Positions 1 through 7,309 of a DNA stretch of 64,000 nucleotides are shown one piece after another. A program made the position numbers and the translations under genes. The notes under the pieces were generated by a model that searched no databases, was not told the DNA's origin, and saw only the letters and a program-made list of their open reading frames with translations. Every line of letters begins with the position of its first letter. The stretch's first letter is position 1. This DNA comes from Ectopseudomonas guguanensis (GTDB lineage: Bacteria > Pseudomonadota > Gammaproteobacteria > Pseudomonadales > Pseudomonadaceae). Location of the stretch: assembly GCF_900104265.1 (NCBI RefSeq), contig NZ_FNJJ01000018.1, forward strand, positions 19,824 through 83,823, given 5' to 3'.

Positions 1-129
1 GGAGTTGGGCGCGTCGGCCAGTTTCAGGTAGATGGACAGCGGCGTGTCGAAATCCACCAGGGTTTCGCAGGCCAGGGGAATGCGGTTGTAGCCTTCGGCG
101 GCTAAACGCAGGAATTCTTCATGGGTCAT
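1..129 (-). CDS. trpE: Anthranilate synthase component I, N-terminal part (cut by window edge)
   Basis: Reading leftward from ATG at 129, the 43 visible codons begin MTHEEFLRLAAEGYNRIPL and continue through a DFDTPLSIYLKLADAPNS block. This is the characteristic start of Pseudomonas TrpE, which makes anthranilate from chorismate with the TrpG glutaminase. Only the extreme N-terminus is present and the catalytic domain lies outside the window. It is preceded by a short Trp-containing reading frame that looks like an attenuation leader. In P. aeruginosa the trpE-trpG interval houses the R/F pyocin cluster; that region is beyond this window, so nothing can be said about it. Confidence 0.93.
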   Translation of the reverse strand, partial: MTHEEFLRLAAEGYNRIPLACETLVDFDTPLSIYLKLADAPNS

Positions 130-195
130 GATCAGCCTCATGGCTCGGGGAAAACGGTCGGGTGCAAACGGGCCGCGCGCAGCGGCAGGACGAAA
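130..195 (-). promoter_or_regulatory. trpE leader region with possible attenuator hairpin
   Basis: Between the leader peptide stop and the trpE start, the minus strand carries a GC hairpin (arms 172-176 and 182-186) followed by a short T-containing stretch. The GGCGCGCC sequence overlapping the peptide stop could form a competing structure. This is the expected architecture for ribosome-mediated attenuation. The U-tract is weak, so the exact terminator is uncertain. Confidence 0.4.
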
Positions 196-240
196 TCAGG
201 CGCGCCAGCGCCAACGGGCCAGGGCCTTGATGACCTTCAT
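196..240 (-). CDS. trpL: Putative trp leader peptide (14 aa)
   Basis: A 14-codon frame upstream of trpE on the same strand reads MKVIKALARWRWRA and stops. Two of its last five residues are Trp. A Trp-rich short peptide just before trpE fits transcription attenuation, which is established for trpE in Pseudomonas putida. No strong Shine-Dalgarno precedes the ATG; an in-frame GTG lies further upstream. The assignment rests on position, strand, Trp codons and the downstream hairpin, not on homology. Confidence 0.55.
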   Translation of the reverse strand: MKVIKALARWRWRA

Positions 241-354
241 CCAGAGTTTGCAGCTAACCACCACGGTGCGATCTCGACAGGCGGGGGAATAAGGAGAGCG
301 GCCAAGGTAGCAGCTACACGCCAAGCGCTGCAAGCGGGGCAAAGCGATAGCTTG

Positions 355-415
355 GCAGGAGCGGATTTATCCGCGATCTCAATCGCCGGTTTCGCGGCTG
401 AAGCCGCTCCTACAA
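355..415. repeat. REP-like inverted repeat
   Basis: An imperfect palindrome has one end matching the common Pseudomonas unit TTCGCGGCTGAAGCCGCTCC and the other a diverged copy (GGAGCGGATTTATCCGCGA). It lies between the convergent 3' side of gph and the trpE leader. Apart from this element and the trp leader, I see nothing gene-like in 241-444. Confidence 0.8.
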
Positions 416-444
416 AAAAGCCGAATGGCACGGCTGAAGATTCG

Positions 445-1125
445 TCAGAGCAACTCGGCGAGGCTATCGACCACCAGGCTCGGCTCTTCCTCGATGATCG
501 GCCGGCCATGGTTGTAGCCGTAGCTAACCGCGACGCAGGGCACGCCGGCAGCGCGGGCGGCCAGCACGTCGTTGCGCGAGTCGCCGACGAATAACGATTG
601 CGCCGCCTCGACGCCTGCCAGGCGCATCACCTGCAGCAGCGCCGCCGGATCGGGCTTCTGCTGCGGCAGGGTGTCGCCGCCGATGATCCAGCGAAAGTAG
701 CCACCCAGGCCGACCTGTTCCAGCAACGGCGCGACGAAGCGCTCCGGCTTGTTGGTCACCACCGCCAGTTCGACGGCAGCGGTGCTCAGCGCTTCGAGCA
801 GCTCGTGCACACCCGGGTAGAGCGCGGTCAGGTCATGACAGTCGGCGTAGATATCGAGAAAGCGCGCCAGCGCCTGCTCCGTCTCGGCCTCGCCCACCGC
901 GGAATGATCCAGGCCACCGGCCAGGGCGCGCCGCACCAGCACGCGGGCGCCATTGCCGACCCACTCGCGAACCTGTTCCACGCCAGCCGGCGGGCGGCCC
1001 AGTTCGACCAGCATGCGGTCGACCGCTGCAGCCAGATCGGGCACCGAGTCGATCAGCGTGCCGTCCAGGTCGAACATCACCAGGCGCGGCAGCTCGCCGC
1101 CGCACAGCGCGCGCAGCGGTCTCAT
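445..1125 (-). CDS. gph: Phosphoglycolate phosphatase
   Basis: This 226-residue HAD-family hydrolase has the motif I signature FDLDGTLIDS (nucleophile D19, D21) and motifs TNKP and GDSRNDVLAARAAG further on. Gph removes 2-phosphoglycolate, a by-product of DNA 3'-end repair. Its ATG overlaps the rpe stop (ATGA at 1122-1125), so the two are translationally coupled, matching the conserved rpe-gph pair upstream of trpE in Pseudomonas. Length is normal for the family. Confidence 0.93.
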   Translation of the reverse strand: MRPLRALCGGELPRLVMFDLDGTLIDSVPDLAAAVDRMLVELGRPPAGVEQVREWVGNGARVLVRRALAGGLDHSAVGEAETEQALARFLDIYADCHDLTALYPGVHELLEALSTAAVELAVVTNKPERFVAPLLEQVGLGGYFRWIIGGDTLPQQKPDPAALLQVMRLAGVEAAQSLFVGDSRNDVLAARAAGVPCVAVSYGYNHGRPIIEEEPSLVVDSLAELL

Positions 1126-1796
1126 CCACGCACCTGGGCCAGTTCGGCGCGCATGGCGTCGATCACCGCCTTGTAGTCCGGCTGATTGAAGATGGCCGAG
1201 CCGGCAACGAAGGTGTCGGCGCCCGCCTCGGCGATCTCGCGGATGTTCTGCACGTTGACGCCGCCGTCGATCTCCAGGCGGATCTCGCGACCGCTGGCGT
1301 CGATCAGCGCACGGGCTTCACGCAGCTTGTCGAGGGTACCGGGGATGAACTTCTGCCCGCCGAAGCCGGGGTTGACGCTCATCAAGAGGATCATGTCGAC
1401 CTTGTCCATCACGTACTTGAGTACGTCCAGCGGAGTAGCCGGGTTGAATACCAGGCCGGCCTTGGCACCACCGCTCTTGATCAGTTGCAGGCTGCGGTCG
1501 ATGTGCTCGGACGCTTCCGGGTGGAAGGTGATATAGCTGGCGCCAGCCTCGATGAAGTCGCCGATGATGCGATCCACCGGCTTGACCATCAGGTGCGCAT
1601 CGATGGGCGCGGTGATGCCGTATTTGCGCAGCGCCGCGCAGACCATCGGGCCGATGGTCAGGTTGGGCACGTAGTGGTTGTCCATGACATCGAAGTGGAC
1701 GATGTCCGCCCCGGCGGCGAGTACGTTGTCCACTTCCTCGCCCAGGCGGGCGAAGTCGGCGGAAAGGATCGACGGGGCGATGGCGAAGGGTTGCAT
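1122..1796 (-). CDS. rpe: Ribulose-phosphate 3-epimerase
   Basis: This 224-residue TIM-barrel protein interconverts D-ribulose 5-phosphate and D-xylulose 5-phosphate in the pentose phosphate pathway. Diagnostic segments are IAPSILSADFARLGEE, HFDVMDNHYVPNLTIGP, SVNPGFGGQKFIP and EIDGGVN, which supply the metal-binding His/Asp and phosphate-binding loop. It is the first gene of the rpe-gph unit and overlaps gph by four bases. The length is as expected. Confidence 0.96.
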   Translation of the reverse strand: MQPFAIAPSILSADFARLGEEVDNVLAAGADIVHFDVMDNHYVPNLTIGPMVCAALRKYGITAPIDAHLMVKPVDRIIGDFIEAGASYITFHPEASEHIDRSLQLIKSGGAKAGLVFNPATPLDVLKYVMDKVDMILLMSVNPGFGGQKFIPGTLDKLREARALIDASGREIRLEIDGGVNVQNIREIAEAGADTFVAGSAIFNQPDYKAVIDAMRAELAQVRG

Positions 1797-1895
1797 GGCG
1801 CACCTCTAAGGGCTTGGGTCACGGTGGCGCGCATTGTAACGGTTGAAACGGTTGCTGGCAGCGCCGCCAAGACGGGCGCGCCAATTCGCCTCACA

Positions 1896-1931
1896 GCAAA
1901 AGGCCCCGCCGGTTTGCCGGCGGGGCCTTGG
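1896..1931 (-). terminator. Rho-independent terminator of the agt operon
   Basis: Perfect 13-bp arms at 1900-1912 and 1917-1929 (GGCCCCGCCGG type) with a 4-base loop are followed on the minus strand by TTTT. It lies 20 bases past the stop of the last transporter gene and before rpe. Confidence 0.85.
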
Positions 1932-1949
1932 TCTTGCAGTTGCGACGGT

Positions 1950-2777
1950 TTATTCCGGCGTCGAGGTGCGCAGCTTCTCGCTACGTCCGCGCAGCCACTC
2001 CAGGGTCAGCAGCAGCAGGATGGAGAAACCGATCAACAGTGTGGCGGCGGCGGCGATGGTCGGCGACAGGTTCTCGCGGATGCCGCTGAACATCTGTCGC
2101 GGCAGGGTGGCCTGCTCGGGGCCGGCGAGGAACAGGGTCACCACCACTTCATCGAACGAGGTGGCGAAGGCGAACAGAGCACCGGAGATCACCCCCGGCG
2201 CGATCAGCGGCAAAGTCACGCGGCGGAAGGTGGTCAGCGGCGAGGCGCCGAGGCTGGCGGCGGCGCGCACCAGATTGTGGTTGAAGCCCTGCAGCGTGGC
2301 CGACACGGTGATGATAACGAAGGGCACGCCCAGTACCGCATGCACCAGGATCAGCGAGATATAACTGTTGCCCATGCCCAGCGGGGCGAAGAACAGGTAG
2401 CTGGCGACACCGATGATCACCACCGGAACGATCATCGGCGAGATCAGCAGGCTCATCACCAGCGCCTTGCCACGGAACTCGCCACGGGTCAGGCCGATGG
2501 CCGCCAGGGTACCGAAGACCATGGCCAGCAGCGTCGCGGCCGGGGCGATGATCAGGCTGTTTTTCAGCGAACGCATCCAGTCGGCGGACATGAAGAAGTC
2601 TTCGTACCAGCGCAGCGAGAAGCCCTGCAGCGGGTAGACCAGGAAGGTGCCGGAGTTGAACGACAGCGGCACGATGACCAGCACCGGCAGGATCAGGAAC
2701 AGCAGCACCAGGGCGCAGATGATACGCAGGCCGTAGTACCAGAGGCGCTCGACGGGTGACATGTAGGGGCTGAGCAT
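1950..2777 (-). CDS. agtD: ABC transporter permease (PotC/PotI-like), amino acid/polyamine type
   Basis: This 275-residue inner-membrane permease of the binding-protein-dependent family has about six hydrophobic segments. The EAA-type loop near residues 175-195 reads AAASLGASPLTTFRRVTLP. It is the last gene of a four-gene importer operon. Gene order (ATPase, binding protein, two permeases) next to a two-component system matches agtABCD-agtSR of P. aeruginosa, reported to import 4-aminobutyrate and 5-aminovalerate. An unusual inverted-repeat block separates it from the upstream permease gene. The substrate is inferred from synteny. Confidence 0.85.
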   Translation of the reverse strand: MLSPYMSPVERLWYYGLRIICALVLLFLILPVLVIVPLSFNSGTFLVYPLQGFSLRWYEDFFMSADWMRSLKNSLIIAPAATLLAMVFGTLAAIGLTRGEFRGKALVMSLLISPMIVPVVIIGVASYLFFAPLGMGNSYISLILVHAVLGVPFVIITVSATLQGFNHNLVRAAASLGASPLTTFRRVTLPLIAPGVISGALFAFATSFDEVVVTLFLAGPEQATLPRQMFSGIRENLSPTIAAAATLLIGFSILLLLTLEWLRGRSEKLRTSTPE

Positions 2778-2804
2778 GGGTTTTACTCCAGTGAGCTTTC
2801 AAGC

Positions 2805-2906
2805 TCCCCTCTCCCGCTTGCGGGAGAGGGGTTGGGGGAGAGGGTTTGGTAAACAGCCACCCTCTCCCGCCCTTCGGGCACCCTCTCCCATGAATGGGAG
2901 AGGGTC
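2805..2906. repeat. Intergenic CTCTCCC/GGGAGAG inverted-repeat cluster
   Basis: Two nested palindromes built from CCCTCTCCC and GGGAGAGGG words fill the gap between the two permease genes. Such blocks are common intergenic repeats in this genus. Here the block sits inside an operon and could form strong mRNA hairpins between agtC and agtD. Confidence 0.8.
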
Positions 2907-2935
2907 ATCAGATGGTCTGCTACGCAGACCGCTTT

Positions 2936-4183
2936 TTAACCAAGCCTCAGCTTGCTGGCACCGACCAGCCAGCTGTACACCACGTAGAGCACCAGGGTCG
3001 CAGCCAGCAACAGGCCGCCAAGGGCCGTGGCCATGCCCCAGTTGATGGTGGTGTTGGTGTAGAAGGCGACGAAGTAGCTGATCATCTGGTCGTTCGGGCT
3101 GCCCAGCAGCGCCGGGGTGATGTAGTAACCAATCGACAGGATGAACACCAGCAGGCAACCGGCGCCGACACCGGCCAGGGTCTGCGGGAAGTACACCCGC
3201 CAGAAACTGGCGAACGGATGACAGCCGAGCGACACCGCCGCGCGCATGTAGCTGGGCGAGATGCCCTTCATCACGCTGTAGATCGGCAGGATCATGAACG
3301 GCAGCATGATGTGCACCATGGCCACGTAAACACCACTGCGGTTGAACACCAGCTGCAGGGGCTGCTCGATGATGCCCAGCGACATCAGCGCGCTGTTGAT
3401 CAATCCGCCCGACTGCAACAGCACGATCCAGGCCGCCACCCGCACCAGAATCGAGGTCCAGAACGGCAGCAGCACCAGAATCATCAACAGGTTGCCGGAG
3501 CGGGTCGGCAGGTTGGCCAGCAGATAAGCCAACGGATAGGCCAGCACCAGGCAAATGGCGGTGATCACCAGGCTCATCCAGAAGGTGCGGGCGAAGATGT
3601 CCAGATAGATGGCCTGATCCGGCGTGGCCTTGGCCAGCTCACCGAGATCGTCGATACGATGATCGAGCGCAGCCAGCAGGTAATAGGGAGTAACCGGCGA
3701 GGCGTTACGGCGGATCACCTGCCAGTAGGCGGGATCGCCCCAGCGCTCGTCCAGGTCGAGGAAGGCCTCCTGGTAGGACGCCGGCTCCTCGCGCAACGGC
3801 AGCTTGCGTGCGGTGCTGCTGACCAGACTGCGAAAGCCCGCCAGCTCCATGTTCAGGCGCTTGGACAGATCGCCCAGGCTCTGGTTGCGGCGCGCCTCGA
3901 CGATGTCGCTGGCAATGGCCTGGTACACCGACTCGTCCGGCAAACCACGACCATCCCAGGCACTGATCGCCTCGACGGTGCGCGGCAGACTGCCGACCAC
4001 TTCCGGGTTGTCGACGCTGCGCAGCAACAGGGCGCCAATAGGCAACAGGAAGGTCAGCAGAAGGAACAGCAACAGCGGCAGGATCAGCGCCTTGGATTTC
4101 AGACGATTGAAACGCTCGGCACGGGCCAGACGCTGCTTCAGGCTCGGCCCGGGCAACTCGGTGGCAGGCAGTACGGCGGCCAT
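2936..4183 (-). CDS. agtC: ABC transporter permease (PotB/PotH-like), amino acid/polyamine type
   Basis: This 415-residue permease has a first membrane segment near residues 35-55 and a long periplasmic loop of roughly 150 residues. The remaining segments contain the EAA loop AAVSLGCHPFASFWRVYFPQ. The long loop makes it larger than typical PotB proteins (about 280) but matches its P. aeruginosa counterpart type. I chose ATG at 4183 (MAAVLPATELPG) because GGAG lies 7 bases upstream; an in-frame TTG at 4201 is less likely. It pairs with the 1950-2777 permease. Confidence 0.85.
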   Translation of the reverse strand: MAAVLPATELPGPSLKQRLARAERFNRLKSKALILPLLLFLLLTFLLPIGALLLRSVDNPEVVGSLPRTVEAISAWDGRGLPDESVYQAIASDIVEARRNQSLGDLSKRLNMELAGFRSLVSSTARKLPLREEPASYQEAFLDLDERWGDPAYWQVIRRNASPVTPYYLLAALDHRIDDLGELAKATPDQAIYLDIFARTFWMSLVITAICLVLAYPLAYLLANLPTRSGNLLMILVLLPFWTSILVRVAAWIVLLQSGGLINSALMSLGIIEQPLQLVFNRSGVYVAMVHIMLPFMILPIYSVMKGISPSYMRAAVSLGCHPFASFWRVYFPQTLAGVGAGCLLVFILSIGYYITPALLGSPNDQMISYFVAFYTNTTINWGMATALGGLLLAATLVLYVVYSWLVGASKLRLG

Positions 4184-4216
4184 GGACAACTCCGCAAGCA
4201 AGAAGAAAATTCAGAC

Positions 4217-4238
4217 GGCCCTGCCAGCAGGCAGGGCC
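4217..4238 (-). terminator. Intra-operon hairpin between binding-protein and permease genes
   Basis: Perfect 9-bp arms (GGCCCTGCC / GGCAGGGCC, 4-base loop) lie 12 bases past the agtB stop. On the minus strand an AATTTTCTTCTT stretch follows. It could partially terminate transcription or protect agtB mRNA, giving more binding protein than permease. Confidence 0.55.
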
Positions 4239-4249
4239 GGATAGGCGAC

Positions 4250-5281
4250 TTAGCGCGCGGCCCAGGCGTTGAAGCGTTGCTCCAGCTGCTCGCCGTAGTC
4301 AGCCCAGAAGGTCACGTCGATGGCCACCTGGTTGGCGATGTTTTCCGGCGTGGTCGGCATCAGGTTCAGACGCTCCGGCGCCAGCAGCTCGATGGCCTGC
4401 TTGTTGGCCGGCCCGTAGGCGATGTTCTCCGAATAGGTCTTCTGCGCTTCGGGCTTGACCGAGAAGGCGATGAACTGCTTGGCCAGCTCGACGTTCTTCG
4501 CGCCACGCGGGATGGCCCAGGAGTCGAAGTCATAGATGCCGCCGTTCCACACCACCTGCAGGTTGCTCTCGCCCTGCACCGCAGCGATACGGCCGTTGTA
4601 GGCCGAGCTCATCACCACGTCGCCAGAGGCGAGGTACTGCGGCGGCTGGGCGCCGGCTTCCCACCACTGGATGTTGGGTTTGAGTTCATCAAGCTTCTTG
4701 AACGCGCGATCCTGACCTTCCTTGGTGGCCAGCACCTTGTACACGTCCTTGACCGGCACACCGTCAGCCATCAGGGCGAATTCCAGGGTGTACTTGGCGC
4801 CCTTGCGCAGGCCACGCTTGCCCGGGAATTTCGCTACGTCCCAGAAATCGGCCCAGCTGGTCGGCGCCGCACTGAGCTTGTCGGCGTTGTAGGCCAGCAC
4901 CGTGGACCAGACGAAGAAGCCGACGCCGCACGGCTGAATGGCGCCATCAATGAAGTCGGACTCATCGCCGAACAGCGCCGGGTCGAGTTCCTCGAACAGA
5001 CCTTCATCGCAACCGCGGGCCAGTTCCGGCGACTCCACCTCGACCAGATCCCAGCTCACGCTGCGGGTATCGACCATGGCTTTGACCTTGGCCATTTCAC
5101 CGTTGTATTCGCCGCCCAGCACCTTGTTGCCGGTTTCCTTCTCGAAGGGTTCGTAGAACGCCTTGACCTGCGCCGCCTTGTTCGCGCCGCCGAAGGATAC
5201 CGCTGTCAGGTCCACCGCCAGTGCCGGCATGGCGCAGCTAACGCCCAGGGCCAATGCCGCCAGCTTCAGGGATTTCGTCAT
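4250..5281 (-). CDS. agtB: Periplasmic substrate-binding protein of the agt ABC importer
   Basis: This 343-residue extracellular solute-binding protein belongs to the PotD/PotF-like family. It has a Sec signal peptide (about residues 1-22, ending MPALA) and then a mature start VDLTAVSFGGANKAAQVKAF. I chose ATG at 5281 because GAGGAG lies 8 bases upstream and the encoded start is a clean signal peptide; an upstream in-frame start would add a polar extension. It captures ligand for the two permeases downstream. Synteny suggests 4-aminobutyrate/5-aminovalerate, but ligand specificity cannot be read directly. Confidence 0.88.
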   Translation of the reverse strand: MTKSLKLAALALGVSCAMPALAVDLTAVSFGGANKAAQVKAFYEPFEKETGNKVLGGEYNGEMAKVKAMVDTRSVSWDLVEVESPELARGCDEGLFEELDPALFGDESDFIDGAIQPCGVGFFVWSTVLAYNADKLSAAPTSWADFWDVAKFPGKRGLRKGAKYTLEFALMADGVPVKDVYKVLATKEGQDRAFKKLDELKPNIQWWEAGAQPPQYLASGDVVMSSAYNGRIAAVQGESNLQVVWNGGIYDFDSWAIPRGAKNVELAKQFIAFSVKPEAQKTYSENIAYGPANKQAIELLAPERLNLMPTTPENIANQVAIDVTFWADYGEQLEQRFNAWAAR

Positions 5282-5334
5282 TCTTATCAGCTCCTCTGTG
5301 TTACGGGGTAAAGGTGAAGCACTGCGCGAAGCGC

Positions 5335-6432
5335 TCACTCGGCTTGGAGTGGGTCGAGCGCGCGGACATGCTCGACAGACCAGCCGAGCGGAACCAGGTC
5401 ACCAACCGCCAGCTGCGGATCGAGCTCGGCCACGGGTTGCTTGACGTAGAAATCGGACTTGCCGCAGACCTCCATGCGGATGCGCACGTGATCGCCCAGG
5501 TAGATGAACTCGGCGATGCGCCCGGAGAAACGGTTCGGGCAGGCCTCGCTATGACCGTTGAGGCGGATGCGCTCAGGACGGATCGACAGGCTCACCGCCT
5601 CGCCCACGGCGCCGACGTTGACCGCCGTGGCGCGCACTTCCTCGCCGCGTGCCAGGCGCACCACGCACTCTTCGCCATCGCGGCTGACCAGCTCGCCGGC
5701 CAGGCGGTTGTTCTCACCGATGAACTGGGCGACGAAGGTGTTGTGCGGCGCCTCGTAGAGGTCGCGCGGCGGGGCGATCTGCTGGATCTCGCCCTGGTGG
5801 AACACGGCCACGCGGTCGGACATGGTCAGCGCCTCGCCCTGGTCGTGGGTCACATAGACCACAGTCACGCCCAGGCGCTGGTGCAGGTGCTTGATTTCCA
5901 TCTGCATGTGTTCGCGCAGCTGCTTGTCCAGCGCGCCGAGGGGTTCATCCATCAGCACCAGTTGCGGCTCGAAGACCAGCGCACGGGCCAGTGCCACGCG
6001 CTGCTGCTGACCACCGGAGAGCTGGCCCGGATAACGATTGCGGAAGCTGTCGAGCTGCACCATCGAAAGGGCGCGCTTGACCCGCTCGCTGATGTCGGTG
6101 CGCGACATGCCGCGCACGCTCAGCGGGAAGGCGAGGTTCTCGGCCACGGTCATGTGCGGGAACAGCGCATAGTTCTGGAACACCATGCCGATGTCACGCT
6201 TGTGCGGCGGCAGTTTGTTCAGCGAACGGCCGTCGAGGAGGATCTCGCCGGCGGTCGGGGTTTCGAAACCGGCCAGCATCATCAGGCTGGTGGTCTTGCC
6301 GGAGCCGGACGGGCCGAGCAGGGTCAGGAACTCGCCCTTGCGGATATCCAGGTTGAGGTCTTTGACGATCAGCGTCTCGCCATCGTAGCTCTTCTGCACG
6401 CCGCGGAAGCTCACCAGTACATCGTTTGCCAT
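5335..6432 (-). CDS. agtA: ABC transporter ATP-binding protein of the agt importer
   Basis: This 365-residue PotA-type ATPase has Walker A GPSGSGKT (residues 40-47), Q-loop VFQNYALFPHMTV, signature LSGGQ (138-142) and Walker B LVLMDE (158-163). A C-terminal TOBE-like domain (about 280-355) is typical of polyamine/amino-acid importers. ATG at 6432 is preferred over the adjacent upstream GTG. It is the first gene of the four-gene importer operon and energises uptake at the inner face of the membrane. The extra binding-protein gene I recall as PA0602 in P. aeruginosa is absent here. Confidence 0.92.
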   Translation of the reverse strand: MANDVLVSFRGVQKSYDGETLIVKDLNLDIRKGEFLTLLGPSGSGKTTSLMMLAGFETPTAGEILLDGRSLNKLPPHKRDIGMVFQNYALFPHMTVAENLAFPLSVRGMSRTDISERVKRALSMVQLDSFRNRYPGQLSGGQQQRVALARALVFEPQLVLMDEPLGALDKQLREHMQMEIKHLHQRLGVTVVYVTHDQGEALTMSDRVAVFHQGEIQQIAPPRDLYEAPHNTFVAQFIGENNRLAGELVSRDGEECVVRLARGEEVRATAVNVGAVGEAVSLSIRPERIRLNGHSEACPNRFSGRIAEFIYLGDHVRIRMEVCGKSDFYVKQPVAELDPQLAVGDLVPLGWSVEHVRALDPLQAE

Positions 6433-6604
6433 CACACCACACCCTTGTTCTTGTCTCAGGCCGATGACCGAAGATTAGGGCGACGAGGCAGGGTGAAAAA
6501 TCGGGCGGGATGACAAGCTGATATCAGGCGCGAGGAGAATCTGCTGTAGGAATTGCCCTACAAAATCCGAGTATTTGCTTTGGTTTTCGAGCGCCCGACG
6601 AAGC

Positions 6605-6668
6605 GTAGGAGCGGCTTCAGCCGCGAAGCTCCCGTGGTCAACTCATCGCGGCTAAAGCCGCTCCTACG
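6605..6668. repeat. REP-like inverted repeat
   Basis: GTAGGAGCGGCTTCAGCCGC and its near-complement at the other end form a 64-bp palindromic element. It lies between the start of the transporter operon and the response-regulator stop. It may stabilise the agtSR mRNA 3' end. Confidence 0.85.
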
Positions 6669-6679
6669 AAAGCTCCCGA

Positions 6680-7309
6680 TCAGACCAGACGGTGCTCCAT
6701 CGCGTAGCGCACCAGATCGGCCATCGAATGGGCCCCGAGCTTCTGCATCAGGCGCGCCTTGTGCGTGCTCACGGTCTTGTTGCTGATCGCCAGGTGCAGG
6801 GCAATATCGTTGACGCCCTCTCCTCGCACGAGACGCTCGAATACCGAGAACTCGCGCTCGGACAGTTGTGCATGAGGCGGGCGCGAGTCGGTCAGGCCAA
6901 CCTCGAAAACCATGCGATCGGCCAGAGCCGGGTCGATATAGCGACCACCGCTGGCCACCTTGCGAATCGCGGTGATCAGCAGCGCCGGGTCGCTGTCCTT
7001 GGTGGCGTAGCCGGCAGCGCCAGCCTTGAGCGCACGGGCCGCCATCTGCGCCTCGTCGTGCATCGACAGCACCAGAATCGCCGGCGCCTCGGTCAGCGCG
7101 CGAATGCGCGGAATGGCCTCCAGACCGTTGACGCCCGGCATGGAGATATCCAGCAGCACCACGTCGCAAGGCGTACGGCGCAGTACCTCGAGCAGTTGCT
7201 CGCCGTTGCACGCCTCGCCCGCCACCTCGAGATCGCGGGCCATGCCGATCAGTTGCTTGATGCCTTCCCGCACGATGGTGTGGTCTTCGGCCACCAGTAC
7301 CCGAATCAC
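6680..7309 (-). CDS. agtR: NarL/LuxR-family response regulator
   Basis: This 209-residue two-domain regulator has a receiver domain (1-120) with acidic pocket EDH (8-10) and phospho-acceptor D54 in VVLLDISMPG. A C-terminal LuxR-type helix-turn-helix (about 142-205) contains LSEREFSVFERLVRGEG and ISNKTVSTHKARLMQKL. Its start overlaps the sensor kinase stop by 4 bases. By position it corresponds to AgtR, which activates the neighbouring transporter in P. aeruginosa. Confidence 0.9.
   Translation of the reverse strand: MIRVLVAEDHTIVREGIKQLIGMARDLEVAGEACNGEQLLEVLRRTPCDVVLLDISMPGVNGLEAIPRIRALTEAPAILVLSMHDEAQMAARALKAGAAGYATKDSDPALLITAIRKVASGGRYIDPALADRMVFEVGLTDSRPPHAQLSEREFSVFERLVRGEGVNDIALHLAISNKTVSTHKARLMQKLGAHSMADLVRYAMEHRLV

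Noticed and set aside
237..509. 90-codon frame over the REP element near trpE
   Set aside because: It overlaps the gph 3' end and a repeat, with no coding features.
2894..5311. 805-codon plus-strand open frame across the agt permease and binding-protein genes
   Set aside because: Gln/His/Arg-rich shadow of two clear minus-strand genes; no ribosome site or domain.
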